This document shows, one piece after another, positions 8,045 to 16,064 of a stretch of DNA of 64,000 nt. Each line of letters opens with the position of its first letter. Position 1 is the stretch's first letter. This DNA is from Leptotrichia hofstadii (GTDB taxonomy: Bacteria > Fusobacteriota > Fusobacteriia > Fusobacteriales > Leptotrichiaceae), in assembly GCF_007990525.1 (NCBI RefSeq), contig NZ_AP019823.1, forward strand, positions 1,178,001-1,242,000, written 5' to 3'. The notes under the pieces were generated by a model, which was not told the DNA's origin, did not search any database, and saw only the letters and a program-made list of their open reading frames with translations. A program made the translations under genes and the position numbers.

Positions 8045-8989
8045 TTACATTATTCCAAGATAAGCGGCACCTAAAATTCCTGCGTCATTTCCAAGAGTTG
8101 CTGTAACAATTTTTAAATTTTCCAAAATTGATGGGAACGCCACGTCTTTTAATTTTTCTTTTACACGGTCAAACAGAAAGTCTCCGGCAAGCGCAACTCC
8201 TCCGCCAACTACTACAATTTCAGGATCTAATATGCTAAGCAGATTTCCAATTCCCAATGCTAATTTTTCTGCTTCATAATCTACAATGTCAATTGAAAAT
8301 TCATCTCCTTTTTTAGCCGCGTCAAATACATCCTTTGCTTCTAAATCCCTACCTTTTGTCATTTCATAAAGCAAGTTTTGTCTATTTACTGCAAGACGGC
8401 TTTTTGCTTCACGAATTATTCCTGTAGCAGAAGCGTATGCTTCCCAGCATCCTTTTTGCCCACATCCGCATAATTTTCCGTTTGGCTCAATTTTAATATG
8501 TCCAACTTCTCCACCTGCTCCGTGTTCTCCACTTACAAGTTTTCCGTCAACAATAATTCCACCACCAATTCCAGTTCCTACAGCAAGCCCTAATACATTT
8601 TTATATCCTTGCGCAGCACCTTTCCACATTTCTCCAAGTGTAATTACATTAACATCATTATCAGCTTTTACTGGCTTACCAAGATTTTTTTCAAATTCCA
8701 ATGCCAAATCTACTCCGTGTTTCCAAGGGAAATTTGCCCAAAACTTAACAACTCTGGAATTTAACACAGGTCCTGGCACTCCGACTCCAACTGATACGAC
8801 ATCATCAAAATTAATATTGCTTCCTTCAATTTGAGTAATCAGAATTTTTGATAATCTTTGAATTGTTTCAGAAAAACCTTCCATTGAATCAGTTTTTACC
8901 ATGGTTGTAAAAATGATATTCCCTTTTTCATCAACAAGTCCAATTTTTGTATTAGTTCCTCCCAAGTCAATTCCTACATAATATTTCAT
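8045..8989 (-). CDS. glk: ROK-family glucokinase
   Basis: Phosphorylates glucose (possibly other hexoses) with ATP. The 314-residue form starts at the ATG at 8989, preceded by TAGGAGGAAAT. A longer frame extends 14 codons further but has no ribosome site. Features: N-terminal phosphate-binding GIDLGGTNTKIGLVD, ROK signature region GLAVGTGIGGGIIVDGKL, catalytic loop DNDVNV, HGAGGEVGH with the zinc His, and the zinc-binding CGCGQKGCWEAYAS. The length and lack of an N-terminal HTH make it a kinase rather than a ROK repressor. It is a single gene divergent from the paralogue cluster at 9263. ManNAc kinase is an alternative. Confidence 0.88.
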   Translation of the reverse strand: MKYYVGIDLGGTNTKIGLVDEKGNIIFTTMVKTDSMEGFSETIQRLSKILITQIEGSNINFDDVVSVGVGVPGPVLNSRVVKFWANFPWKHGVDLALEFEKNLGKPVKADNDVNVITLGEMWKGAAQGYKNVLGLAVGTGIGGGIIVDGKLVSGEHGAGGEVGHIKIEPNGKLCGCGQKGCWEAYASATGIIREAKSRLAVNRQNLLYEMTKGRDLEAKDVFDAAKKGDEFSIDIVDYEAEKLALGIGNLLSILDPEIVVVGGGVALAGDFLFDRVKEKLKDVAFPSILENLKIVTATLGNDAGILGAAYLGIM

Positions 8990-9101
8990 ATTTCCTCCTA
9001 AGTCTAATTTTATTTTATTTACACAACGCATAGCAAAACATCTTTAAAATTAATTATTTTATCAATATAAGTTTACCTTATTTCTTCTACTTTTTCAATA
9101 T

Positions 9102-9130
9102 TTTACAAAAATTTTTTTTAATGATATAAT
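9102..9130 (+). promoter_or_regulatory. Promoter upstream of the three-paralogue cluster
   Basis: TTTACA, 17-base spacer that is mostly T, TATAAT. The 41 bases 9090-9130 match 20731-20771 upstream of trpS at 38 positions. The predicted transcript has a leader of about 125 bases before the GTG at 9263. Confidence 0.7.
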
Positions 9131-9262
9131 GAAAATATATTTTTTAAATACAGATATTTATTTTAAAGAAGCAATAATGATAAAAAGCAAATATTTTATA
9201 AGTACTAAATTATTTATATAGATGGTGAAAATAAATTTCAGGAAAGGAAAAGCTGTAATAAA

Positions 9263-9910
9263 GTGAATGAAATAAAAAAAGGAATAATAATAGGTTTGTT
9301 GTTAACGTGTATTTACAGTATAGGGGCATATATTTATAAAAGTCAAGCTAAAAAGAAAACTGAAATTGGAATAAAAGACAGAAAAAATAATGAAACAAGT
9401 AAAGAAAATGCAGAAAAAGAAATTAATACACAGAACTTACAAAATGAAAATGATAAGATAATTAATGGCTATAGATATAAAAATGGCTATGTATATAAAT
9501 GGTCAGATAATGAGAAATCTGCATTTGTAAAAAGAAGCCTTGGATATGAAAAAAGATTTTCAAAAACAACAAGTCAAGAAGAGCTGGACAATGGATTAAA
9601 ATCGGAATATTGCGATGCAATAAAGGAAATTGAGAAAGTTGACCAGAAAATAGTTCCTGGAACTGATATTCCTTTTAGAAAGGCAACTTATACACAGGTG
9701 GATGATGCATATAAGAAATACTTGCAAAAAATAGCTCAAATAAGACAGGTGGTTTCTATTATAAAACCAGATAACCTAGATAACGAGATATACTTTGAAA
9801 CTCGTATAAAGTGTTGGTATAAAGGAACTAACTGGAATAATGCCAATTCAAAATTCAAGCATTTGGCAAGAGATTTTTATAGTGAGGAAGTTAATGATTA
9901 TTACAAATAA
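9263..9910 (+). CDS. Membrane-anchored protein of unknown function, paralogue 1
   Basis: I do not recognise this family. The 215 residues have one N-terminal transmembrane segment (about 7-24, GIIIGLLLTCIYSIGAYI), a Lys/Asn/Glu-rich linker (25-70), and a folded part from INGYRYKNGYVYKWSDN through SEYCDAIKEIEKVDQKIVPG to a Tyr/Trp-rich end. The start is a GTG with GGAAAGG about 14 bases upstream. Two close relatives follow in tandem, and the DNA after genes 1 and 2 is also duplicated (TAATTCATTAATTTTAAG), so whole units were copied. The topology suggests the bulk is outside the cytoplasmic membrane or facing the cytosol on a single anchor. Confidence 0.75.
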   Translation: MNEIKKGIIIGLLLTCIYSIGAYIYKSQAKKKTEIGIKDRKNNETSKENAEKEINTQNLQNENDKIINGYRYKNGYVYKWSDNEKSAFVKRSLGYEKRFSKTTSQEELDNGLKSEYCDAIKEIEKVDQKIVPGTDIPFRKATYTQVDDAYKKYLQKIAQIRQVVSIIKPDNLDNEIYFETRIKCWYKGTNWNNANSKFKHLARDFYSEEVNDYYK

Positions 9911-9973
9911 TTCATTAATTTTAAGGTATGAAAATTTATAAGAAGATAAAAATATATTTACAGAAAGGAAGAT

Positions 9974-10018
9974 ATGATATTTAGTTTGTTATCATCGCTA
10001 AGTAAAAAATGGAAATAG
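9974..10018 (+). CDS. Possible 14-codon leader peptide before paralogue 2
   Basis: The strong AAAGGA site at 9964-9969 is 39 bases from the gene's ATG but at ideal distance from the ATG at 9974, which opens a 14-residue frame (MIFSLLSSLSKKWK). It overlaps the start of the main gene by 10 bases. The same spacer also contains an inverted repeat, ATGATA (9974-9979) / TATCAT (9990-9995). Either translational coupling through the leader or folding of the spacer could deliver ribosomes to 10009. Confidence 0.35.
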   Translation: MIFSLLSSLSKKWK

Positions 10019-10650
10019 GGAAAATACTAAGTGAAATAAAAAAAGGTACAATAATAGGATTGCTATTGATAAGTTTTTATGGCATAGGAGTATATGTTTA
10101 TAAGAATAGAAATAAAGTAGAAACTAAAATTGAAATAAAAGACAGAGAAAATAATGAAATAAGTAAAGAAGATACAGTAAAAGACATTGACGCAAAGAAT
10201 AAAAATGATAAGATAATCAATGGCTATAGACATAAAAACGGCTATGTATATAAATGGTCAGATAATGAAAAATCTGCATTTGTAAAAAGAAGCCTTGGGT
10301 ATGAAAAAAGGTTTTCAAAAACAGCAGATCAAGAAGAGTTGGAAAACGGTTTAAAAAAGGAATATTGCGATGCAATAAAGGAAATTGAGAAAGTTGACCA
10401 GAAAATAGTTCCTGGAACTGATATTCCTTTTAGAAAAGCAACTTATACACAGGTGGATGATGCCTATAAGGAATACTTGCAAAAAATATCTCAAATAAGA
10501 CAGGTAGTTCGTGCTATATTGCCGGATAACAAGGAAGCTTTTGAATATCATATAAAGTGCAGATATAAAGGAACTAACTGGAATAATAAAAATTCGGAAT
10601 ATTCAGTAGCTAGTTTTTATAACGCAGAAGTTAATGATTACTACAAATAA
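10009..10650 (+). CDS. Membrane-anchored protein of unknown function, paralogue 2
   Basis: A 213-residue near-copy of paralogue 1. Residues from about 62 (NDKIINGYRHKNG) to about 170 are almost identical to it, while the linker and the last 40 residues differ more. There is one transmembrane helix near the N-terminus (about 15-30, IIGLLLISFYGIGVYV). The N-terminus is extended by EIGKILSEIKKG relative to paralogue 1 and resembles paralogue 3. The divergence pattern, a conserved core with variable tail, may mean that the tail binds a changing partner. That is inference. No function can be assigned. Confidence 0.75.
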   Translation: MEIGKILSEIKKGTIIGLLLISFYGIGVYVYKNRNKVETKIEIKDRENNEISKEDTVKDIDAKNKNDKIINGYRHKNGYVYKWSDNEKSAFVKRSLGYEKRFSKTADQEELENGLKKEYCDAIKEIEKVDQKIVPGTDIPFRKATYTQVDDAYKEYLQKISQIRQVVRAILPDNKEAFEYHIKCRYKGTNWNNKNSEYSVASFYNAEVNDYYK

Positions 10651-10710
10651 TTCATTAATTTTAAGCTGTAAAAAGTTTTGAAATACCATGTATATTTACG
10701 GAAAGGAAAA

Positions 10711-10734
10711 TATGACAGTTAATACACTGTCATA
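10711..10734 (+). promoter_or_regulatory. Inverted repeat between ribosome site and start of paralogue 3
   Basis: A perfect 9-bp stem TATGACAGT / ACTGTCATA with a 6-base loop lies between GGAAAGGA (10700-10707) and the ATG at 10747. The unfolded gap is 39 bases, exactly as in paralogue 2. Folding the stem shortens it to about 15, the gap seen in paralogue 1. It also contains a 7-codon frame (ATG at 10712 to TAA at 10735). Confidence 0.5.
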
Positions 10735-10746
10735 AATAAATATAGA

Positions 10747-11319
10747 ATGAGAAGTGGAAATATTGAAAAAATACTGACAGAAGTAAAAAAAGGGATTGTA
10801 ATAGGTTTATTATTAACAGGTCTTTATGGTGTGGGGGCATATATTTATAAAAGTCAGACTAAAAATGCAGCAGAATCTAAAAATGAAATAAAAGATAATG
10901 ACAAAAATAATGGAGATACTGAAGCTGGTTATGAAATTTACGGATATAGATATAAAAATGAAGGTGATAAAGAATCTAAAGTTTTAAAAAGAAACTTAGG
11001 TTATGAAAAAAGGATTGCAGAAGCAGTAAATAAAGAAGAAGTCCATAGTAAACTAAAATCAGAATACTGCGCCGCGATAGCCGAAATAAAAAAAGTTGAT
11101 AAAAAAATAATGCCAGGTACAAATATTCTTTTTGCACAAGCTGCCTATACTCAAGTAAAGGATTCCTATGAAGAATATTTGCAAAAGATAGCTCAAATAA
11201 AACAAGCAGTATTAACAATGGAAAATAAAGATATAGAAAGCGAGACAGGGTGTTATTATGAACCGACCAGATGGGACAAAGTAAATAATTTAAACTATAG
11301 ATTGAAGAATTTTCTTTAG
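10747..11319 (+). CDS. Membrane-anchored protein of unknown function, paralogue 3
   Basis: The 190-residue most diverged member of the tandem family. It keeps the N-terminal anchor (about 19-35, IVIGLLLTGLYGVGAYI) and the core motifs NLGYEKRIAEA, LKSEYCAAIAEIKKVDKKIMPG and AAYTQVKDSYEEYLQKIAQI. It lacks the VYKWSDNEKSAF segment of the other two and has a shorter tail. It ends the cluster ahead of a strong terminator. Function unknown. Confidence 0.72.
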   Translation: MRSGNIEKILTEVKKGIVIGLLLTGLYGVGAYIYKSQTKNAAESKNEIKDNDKNNGDTEAGYEIYGYRYKNEGDKESKVLKRNLGYEKRIAEAVNKEEVHSKLKSEYCAAIAEIKKVDKKIMPGTNILFAQAAYTQVKDSYEEYLQKIAQIKQAVLTMENKDIESETGCYYEPTRWDKVNNLNYRLKNFL

Positions 11320-11398
11320 CAGGCGTGTATTGGCTATAAAAGCTGAAATAATTATAGCGTTTGGATTTTTAGAAAAATTTAAATACATTTAAATATAG

Positions 11399-11444
11399 AA
11401 AAGCTATTTTGGGATAATATTTATTTCCTAGGATAGCTTTTTTT
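11399..11444 (+). terminator. Rho-independent terminator after the paralogue cluster
   Basis: A 9-bp stem AAAAGCTAT / ATAGCTTTT, with further partial pairing inside the loop, ends in a run of seven T. It lies 80 bases after the last paralogue. Confidence 0.8.
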
Positions 11445-11627
11445 GTTTATTAAATATTAGGTCAATTTATACATATTTTAAAATATTCCATGAAAAATTT
11501 ATTAATATAAAAATAGAACACTTTGCATAACTTATTTCAAAAAGCTATAAAATAGTATATTTATCGAATCGTTTTTGTGAACATAATTATATTTATGTAA
11601 AAAAATAAATATTTTTAAAATAATATA

Positions 11628-11656
11628 TTGACATATTATATAAAATACGGTATAAT
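11628..11656 (+). promoter_or_regulatory. Perfect-consensus promoter with long leader
   Basis: TTGACA, 17-base spacer, TATAAT: a full match to the sigma70 consensus. Transcription would begin near 11663, giving a leader of almost 300 bases before the ATG at 11956. The leader has no convincing gene. This promoter and leader occupy the 11445-11955 gap. Confidence 0.8.
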
Positions 11657-11874
11657 ATTTCTGTAATTATAGAAGATAATATTTTTTATGAGAGTAATTC
11701 GTACAAATAAATATTTGTTTTTATAAATTTTAACTCTATATAAAAAGAAAGAGAGGATATTTTTTAAATAAGATAAAAAATTTAGAAATACAATAATAAA
11801 AATTTTTACATAATTAGCGCACAAAAAGAAATTTTATAAAAAAATTTAGTTTTTATTTTTCAAACACAAAGAAT

Positions 11875-11916
11875 ATGCCCCCTATTTTTTACTTTTAAAA
11901 AAAGTTAGAAGGGCAT
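11875..11916 (+). promoter_or_regulatory. Structured hairpin in the 11.7-11.95 kb leader
   Basis: ATGCCC (11875-11880) pairs with GGGCAT (11911-11916). Inside it CTA/TAG and ACTTT/AAAGT also pair around a TAAAA loop. It lies about 30 bases before the Shine-Dalgarno GGAGG of the gene at 11956. It lacks a T-tail, so it looks like a leader structure rather than a terminator. Confidence 0.45.
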
Positions 11917-11955
11917 GATATAAGGAAAATTAATTAAATAAATCTGGAGGTATTT

Positions 11956-12285
11956 ATGAAAAGTAAACTAAAACTAATAGTATTAGTAACTATGATTAAT
12001 TTAAACTGTGTGAGCTATTTTTCTAATTTTTGTAAAGTGGCTGGAGGAAAGAATACAAGTAAAAAAAGAATTTGTACTTTTTATAAAATGGGTAAAAAAT
12101 TATTTGGCGAATCTAGCAAGGTGCTTGGAATTGTACTTGATATGGGTATTAATGGAAATAGAACTGTTAGTAAAAAGACAAAAACAAAGACAAAGAAAGG
12201 TAAAAATTTAAAAACAGATGCTGAAAAGATAAGCAGTACAGAAACTGCAAAAGAACCAAAGGGAAAAAATAAAAAACAAATTTAA
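11956..12285 (+). CDS. Small exported Lys-rich protein, unknown
   Basis: A 109-residue protein with a well-placed ribosome site (CTGGAGG). It has an N-terminal signal-like hydrophobic stretch (about residues 6-22, KLIVLVTMINLNCVSYF). The middle contains two cysteines and a short FGESSKVLGIVLDMGINGN segment. The C-terminal third is low-complexity Lys/Thr (KTKTKTKKGKNLKT). I recognise no domain. The highly basic tail suggests binding to a polyanion such as nucleic acid, peptidoglycan or lipopolysaccharide, an inference only. It is followed 29 bases later by a broken lipoprotein gene. Confidence 0.6.
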   Translation: MKSKLKLIVLVTMINLNCVSYFSNFCKVAGGKNTSKKRICTFYKMGKKLFGESSKVLGIVLDMGINGNRTVSKKTKTKTKKGKNLKTDAEKISSTETAKEPKGKNKKQI

Positions 12286-12314
12286 GATAAAGAATGAGTA
12301 AGGAGAGATCGAAT

Positions 12315-12513
12315 ATGAATAAAACAAAAAAATTAATGCTAGCGATATTTTCGTTAATTGCTATTGTAAGTTGTGGAGAAGCAGGTAAAAGCGGTGATTC
12401 AGGAAGTAGTACATTAGCAACAACCCCCTACTATCCCAAATTCAGAAAGTACAAGTTATTCAATACAAATACTTGGTATTCTAGATTTTTCAAAATTTAA
12501 TATGAATGAATAA
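12315..12513 (+). pseudogene. Truncated/frameshifted lipoprotein gene
   Basis: Starts at the ATG at 12315 (AAGGAGAG 8-9 bases upstream) with a clear lipoprotein signal, KKLMLAIFSLIAIVSC|GEAG, Cys at about residue 20. After a C5 run at 12424-12428 the frame becomes unprotein-like (YYPKFRKYKLFNT) and stops at 12500. Reading one base along gives NSESTSYSIQILGILDF and a stop at 12511-12513. A single extra C explains this. The gene is also cut short by the IS relic that follows. It could be a short real lipoprotein of 61 residues, but decay is more likely. Confidence 0.5.
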
Positions 12514-12576
12514 TTTGACCATACTGAAAATGATATAGAGTTGTTTAAGCTGTTATTAATGGAAGGAAAGTATTTA

Positions 12577-13015
12577 ATGGCTAATAGAACTAAATAGACT
12601 GTCTCATATTAAATGGATGTGTAAGTGTGTCATATAGTATTTACACCTAAGTATAGACGAAAAATTATATATAGTCAATACAGAAAAAGTGTGGGAGAAA
12701 TTTTAAGAATATTATGTGAATATAAAGGAGTTGAAATAATAGAAGGATATCTGATGATATGCTGGTAAGCATATGACCGAAAATAAGTGTATCAAGTTTT
12801 ATGGGATATTTGAAGGGGAAAAGTGCATTGATGATGTTTGGCATGCAAACTTAAAGTATAAATTTGGAAACAGACATTTTTGGTCAGAAGGATATTATGC
12901 AAGTACAGTAGGTTTAAATGAAACAACAATAAAAAAATATATAGCCAAACAGGAGAAACATGATATAGCGATGAACAAATTAAGTGTAAAAGAAGATGAA
13001 GTCCCTTTTAGGGGT
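12577..13015 (+). mobile_element. tnpA: IS200/IS605-type tnpA relic (Y1 HUH transposase), broken
   Basis: Pieces of one small single-strand transposase can be followed across three frames. The start is at 12577 (MANRTK, preceded by GGAAGG), then LSHIKWMCK, then after a frameshift HIVFTPKYRRKIIYSQYRK and ILCEYKGVEIIEG. Next comes an apparent deletion of about 14 bases where the HUH motif should be, then a third frame with HANLKYKFGNRHFWSEGYY, STVGLNETTIKKYIAKQEKHD (catalytic Tyr helix) and LSVKEDEVPFRG. The metal-binding HUH pair is lost, so it is inactive. No terminal hairpins are obvious. It explains the broken genes on both sides. Confidence 0.85.
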
Positions 13016-13027
13016 GGTCTTGACTTT

Positions 13028-13339
13028 ATGCCAATAATCGGATTTGTGTATGATGTGCTTTTAATACTGTTATTAATATTGAAAATTACAAAATTAAATA
13101 AAGAAAATCGAACAAATGAACTAAAAAGAATAAATTATCTATCAGTAATAATAGGATGCTGTATGTGAATTTTTTTTAAAATATGTTATTATTATTTTAA
13201 TTATTTTCCTAATTCAGTGTATGGAATTTTTATAGATTCACTGTTATTATCGGATTTAAGGGAGATTACTTTATTAATATCAGCTATCACAAATGGAATT
13301 CTTATCTTTAAAAGAAAGAAGAGTAATAAAAAATATTAA
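13028..13339 (+). pseudogene. Remnant of a small membrane protein, split by an in-frame TGA
   Basis: In one frame from the ATG at 13028 there is a hydrophobic segment (FVYDVLLILLLILKI), a charged stretch (KENRTNELKRINY), and another hydrophobic run (LSVIIGCC), then TGA at 13166-13168. The same frame continues for 56 sense codons with more membrane-like sequence (FFKICYYYFNYF, LLISAITNGILIFK) and a basic end, to TAA at 13337. The 5' part fuses in frame to the tnpA relic. A nonsense mutation in a multi-spanning protein whose 5' end was removed by the IS is the simplest reading. Confidence 0.5.
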
Positions 13340-13373
13340 ATTATTTAAAAAAAATTTGGCTGGAGGGATTTTT

Positions 13374-15317
13374 ATGAAAAGTAAATTTTTTAAAGTTGTA
13401 TTGGGGGTATTTATTTTAGCTAATTTGGGAATGGCGGAATATGTGAAAAAGAATAATGAAATTTATTATAAGTATTCTAAAGAAGACGATATAGGGATTA
13501 AAGTAAAAAATGTTGATTTGAATACATTTAAAATATTGAATGATAAATATGCAAAAGATGATAAAAGTGTTTATTTTTCAGGAAATAAATCGTATGAAGA
13601 TGTGGACAGTAAAACTTTTGAAGTGTTGCCAAACTATTATTCAAAAGATAAAAATAATGTTTATAGGCCAATTAATGAATGGATCCGCAAAATAAATGGA
13701 GCAAATCCAAAAACAATAAAAGCTTTGGGTTATTTTTATTCAAAAGATGATAAAAATGTGTTCTATGGTTCAGATAAAATTTTAAATGCAGATGTAAATT
13801 CGTTTGTGGTTCTGGAGGGAGACCATAGTTATGCAAAAGACAAAAATTCAGTCTACTATTCAGGAGAAAAAATTGAAGGTGCGAATCCAAAAACATTTAA
13901 AATAATTTCGGATGGAATGTATTCAAAGGATGATAAAAATGTGTATGCGGCAGTAGACATTATAAAAGGTGCAGATCCTCAAACTTTTAGAAGAATTTCT
14001 GAAACAAATTATGCCAGAGATAAGAATAACCTGTATTATTACTTTGGAGATGTTAAAAATCTTGGGAAAATAAATGAAAAAGATTTTAAAGTTTTGGATA
14101 GTGATTTGGTTAAAAATGGAAATGAAATCTACTATTTGGGAGAAAAAGCGAATATAAAAAATCCTGAAAAATTTGAACCAATAAAAGCTTCAGATGATAA
14201 ACGTATTCTTTATGGAAAAGATGATGAAAATGTATATGCAGTAACGTCAGATGAAAAGCATGGATATTTCAAGGTTATAAAAAATGCTGATAAAGATACT
14301 TTTGAAGTAATGGAGAAAGATACCAGATATTCAAAAGATAAAAATAATGTTTATTATGCAGGGTATAATGTTGTGCAGTTACAGGATGTAGATAAAAATA
14401 GTTTTACTATTGTAGAAGATGAAGATTTTTCATACGATAAAAAAAATGTTTATTATGCAGGAAGAAAACTGAATGATATAAGTCCAAATGGCTTTAAAGT
14501 TACAAGACTGGTTAATAGACGAAATATACCACTTAATTTTTTAAATGACAATAAGAATATATACAAACTTATTGACATATTTGATGAAGAAACTGGCGAG
14601 CTGAAAAGTGTAAAAACAGCCGTTGTAAAAAGGCCTAAAGTAGATTCTAAAACTTTTGAAATATTTAGTTATTCGGAAAATTATTTCCGTGATAAAAATA
14701 ACGTGTATTATGAAAATGAATTGTATAAAATGGGCTTGAAAAAAATAGAAGGTGCAGATAGAAACAGTTTTGAAGTTTTGAATGATGAATTTTCAAAAGA
14801 CAAAAACAATGTCTATTATTATGGAAATAAAATGAAAGGTATAAGTCCAGTTGGATTGGAGTTTGTGGATAGTAACTTTAAAAATGGTGAAGATATTATT
14901 TCTTTTCTTAAAACTAAAGATAAAGTTTATGCCTTGAAAACTAGAACTGGTAAAGAAGCATACGAAATAGTCCCTTTAAATTTTGACGCAACTTCTTTTA
15001 AAGATTCCAATGCTGATTATCCGTATGGATCTAAATTTGAGGGTTATTTTCAGGACAAAAACGGAGTTTATTATTTTGACATGTCTAAATTGGATAAATT
15101 AACTCCAAATAATATTTTTTCAAAAGTAGAAGGTGCTGATACTTCGTCATTTGTACAGTTAATGTTTGGTTATGCAAAGGATAAGAAGAAGGTATATCGT
15201 GGGAATCAGGAAATTAAAGGTGCAGATCCAGAAAGTTTTAAAATAATTGAGACAAGCGGGAAAGTTATAGTAAAGGATAAAAATAGGGCTTACAGGGAAA
15301 TAAAAGAAGAATTTTAA
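13374..15317 (+). CDS. Exported DKNYY-repeat protein
   Basis: A 647-residue protein starting at the ATG at 13374 (GGAGGG 7 bases upstream). A frame 27 codons longer exists but lacks a ribosome site. Signal peptide about 1-22 (FFKVVLGVFILANLGMAEY). The rest is built of about 15 imperfect repeats of 35-45 residues with the pattern YSKDKNNVYYxGxKIxGADxxTFxxL. This is the DKNYY family, abundant in Leptotrichia and some Neisseriaceae. No catalytic residues are evident; the repeats probably fold as a beta-rich surface or periplasmic solenoid. Its function is unknown. Parts of the coding sequence are near-duplicates and could recombine. Confidence 0.88.
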   Translation: MKSKFFKVVLGVFILANLGMAEYVKKNNEIYYKYSKEDDIGIKVKNVDLNTFKILNDKYAKDDKSVYFSGNKSYEDVDSKTFEVLPNYYSKDKNNVYRPINEWIRKINGANPKTIKALGYFYSKDDKNVFYGSDKILNADVNSFVVLEGDHSYAKDKNSVYYSGEKIEGANPKTFKIISDGMYSKDDKNVYAAVDIIKGADPQTFRRISETNYARDKNNLYYYFGDVKNLGKINEKDFKVLDSDLVKNGNEIYYLGEKANIKNPEKFEPIKASDDKRILYGKDDENVYAVTSDEKHGYFKVIKNADKDTFEVMEKDTRYSKDKNNVYYAGYNVVQLQDVDKNSFTIVEDEDFSYDKKNVYYAGRKLNDISPNGFKVTRLVNRRNIPLNFLNDNKNIYKLIDIFDEETGELKSVKTAVVKRPKVDSKTFEIFSYSENYFRDKNNVYYENELYKMGLKKIEGADRNSFEVLNDEFSKDKNNVYYYGNKMKGISPVGLEFVDSNFKNGEDIISFLKTKDKVYALKTRTGKEAYEIVPLNFDATSFKDSNADYPYGSKFEGYFQDKNGVYYFDMSKLDKLTPNNIFSKVEGADTSSFVQLMFGYAKDKKKVYRGNQEIKGADPESFKIIETSGKVIVKDKNRAYREIKEEF

Positions 15318-15335
15318 ATTGCACAGAAAAAGTTA

Positions 15336-15364
15336 GTGAAATTTAGTGATAAATATGCTATAAT
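15336..15364 (+). promoter_or_regulatory. Promoter of the GrpE-like/Hsp70 genes
   Basis: GTGAAA, 17-base spacer, TATAAT, about 80 bases before the ATG at 15453. No CIRCE inverted repeat is seen near it, so HrcA control is not indicated. Confidence 0.6.
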
Positions 15365-15452
15365 ACAATAAATTTCCTGAACGTATTAAAAACATATTTA
15401 ATATTAAATATAATTTGATAAGAAAATAAGGATATGTGAAAGGACAATAGTT

Positions 15453-16046
15453 ATGGAAGTGGAAAAAATTGAGAAAAGGGGCGTGTCAGAAATATTTCAG
15501 CCAGTTTTAGAAAATGAAGCAGTAAAATTGGATGCTGAAGAAAAAAGTGTATTTGAAGAGATTCAGGAACTTAATGAAAAAATGGATGTTATGAATGATA
15601 CAGTTTCTCAAAAAATATTAAATATGGATTTTGAAAAAAATGTAGCCGATAAGCTCCACAAGGAACTTCAAGGCTATAAAGACGATCTTTATTTTCAGCT
15701 CGTAAAACCTCTTATAATGGATTTGATAAATATGAGGGAAAGAATGAGAAGAGCTGTAAAACATTTTTCTAAAGAAACTGGTGAAAAAAAAGTTGAAATG
15801 CTTGAAAGTTATGTGGAAGAAATTGAAACAATTTTAGAAAATAACAGCATAGAAATTTATGAAACAGAAAAAGAAGAATGTGATTACAAGGTAAAAAAAC
15901 AACGTATAGTAAAGCAAATAAAAACATCAGATGAAAAATTACATGGAAAAATCTGTAATATTTTAACAAATGGGTATATTTATACAGAAAAAAATAAAAT
16001 TATCTTTCCAGAAAAAGTAGAAGTGTATGTTTACAAAAACAATTAG
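15453..16046 (+). CDS. Diverged GrpE-like nucleotide exchange factor
   Basis: The 197-residue protein has the GrpE order: a charged coiled-coil region (about 28-75), a helical bundle (LVKPLIMDLINMRERMRRA), then a C-terminal beta domain with LHGKICNILTNGYIYTEKNK and a final strand IIFPEKVEVYVYKN, matching the GY..ndrvlrPa.V.V end of GrpE. Similarity is structural and positional more than by motif, so this is a diverged relative, not housekeeping GrpE. It lies 18 bases before an Hsp70 gene, which supports a nucleotide-exchange role for that specific chaperone. Confidence 0.7.
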   Translation: MEVEKIEKRGVSEIFQPVLENEAVKLDAEEKSVFEEIQELNEKMDVMNDTVSQKILNMDFEKNVADKLHKELQGYKDDLYFQLVKPLIMDLINMRERMRRAVKHFSKETGEKKVEMLESYVEEIETILENNSIEIYETEKEECDYKVKKQRIVKQIKTSDEKLHGKICNILTNGYIYTEKNKIIFPEKVEVYVYKNN

Positions 16047-16064
16047 ATGAAAGGGAGAATAAAA

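Noticed and set aside
12773-13168. 131-residue open frame as a hypothetical protein
   Set aside because: Its first 80 codons are the C-terminal half of an IS200-type transposase and the rest is a membrane-protein remnant; it is an accidental fusion.
15336-16064. CIRCE/HrcA control of the Hsp70 genes
   Set aside because: No TTAGCACTC-N9-GAGTGCTAA type inverted repeat is seen near the promoter.
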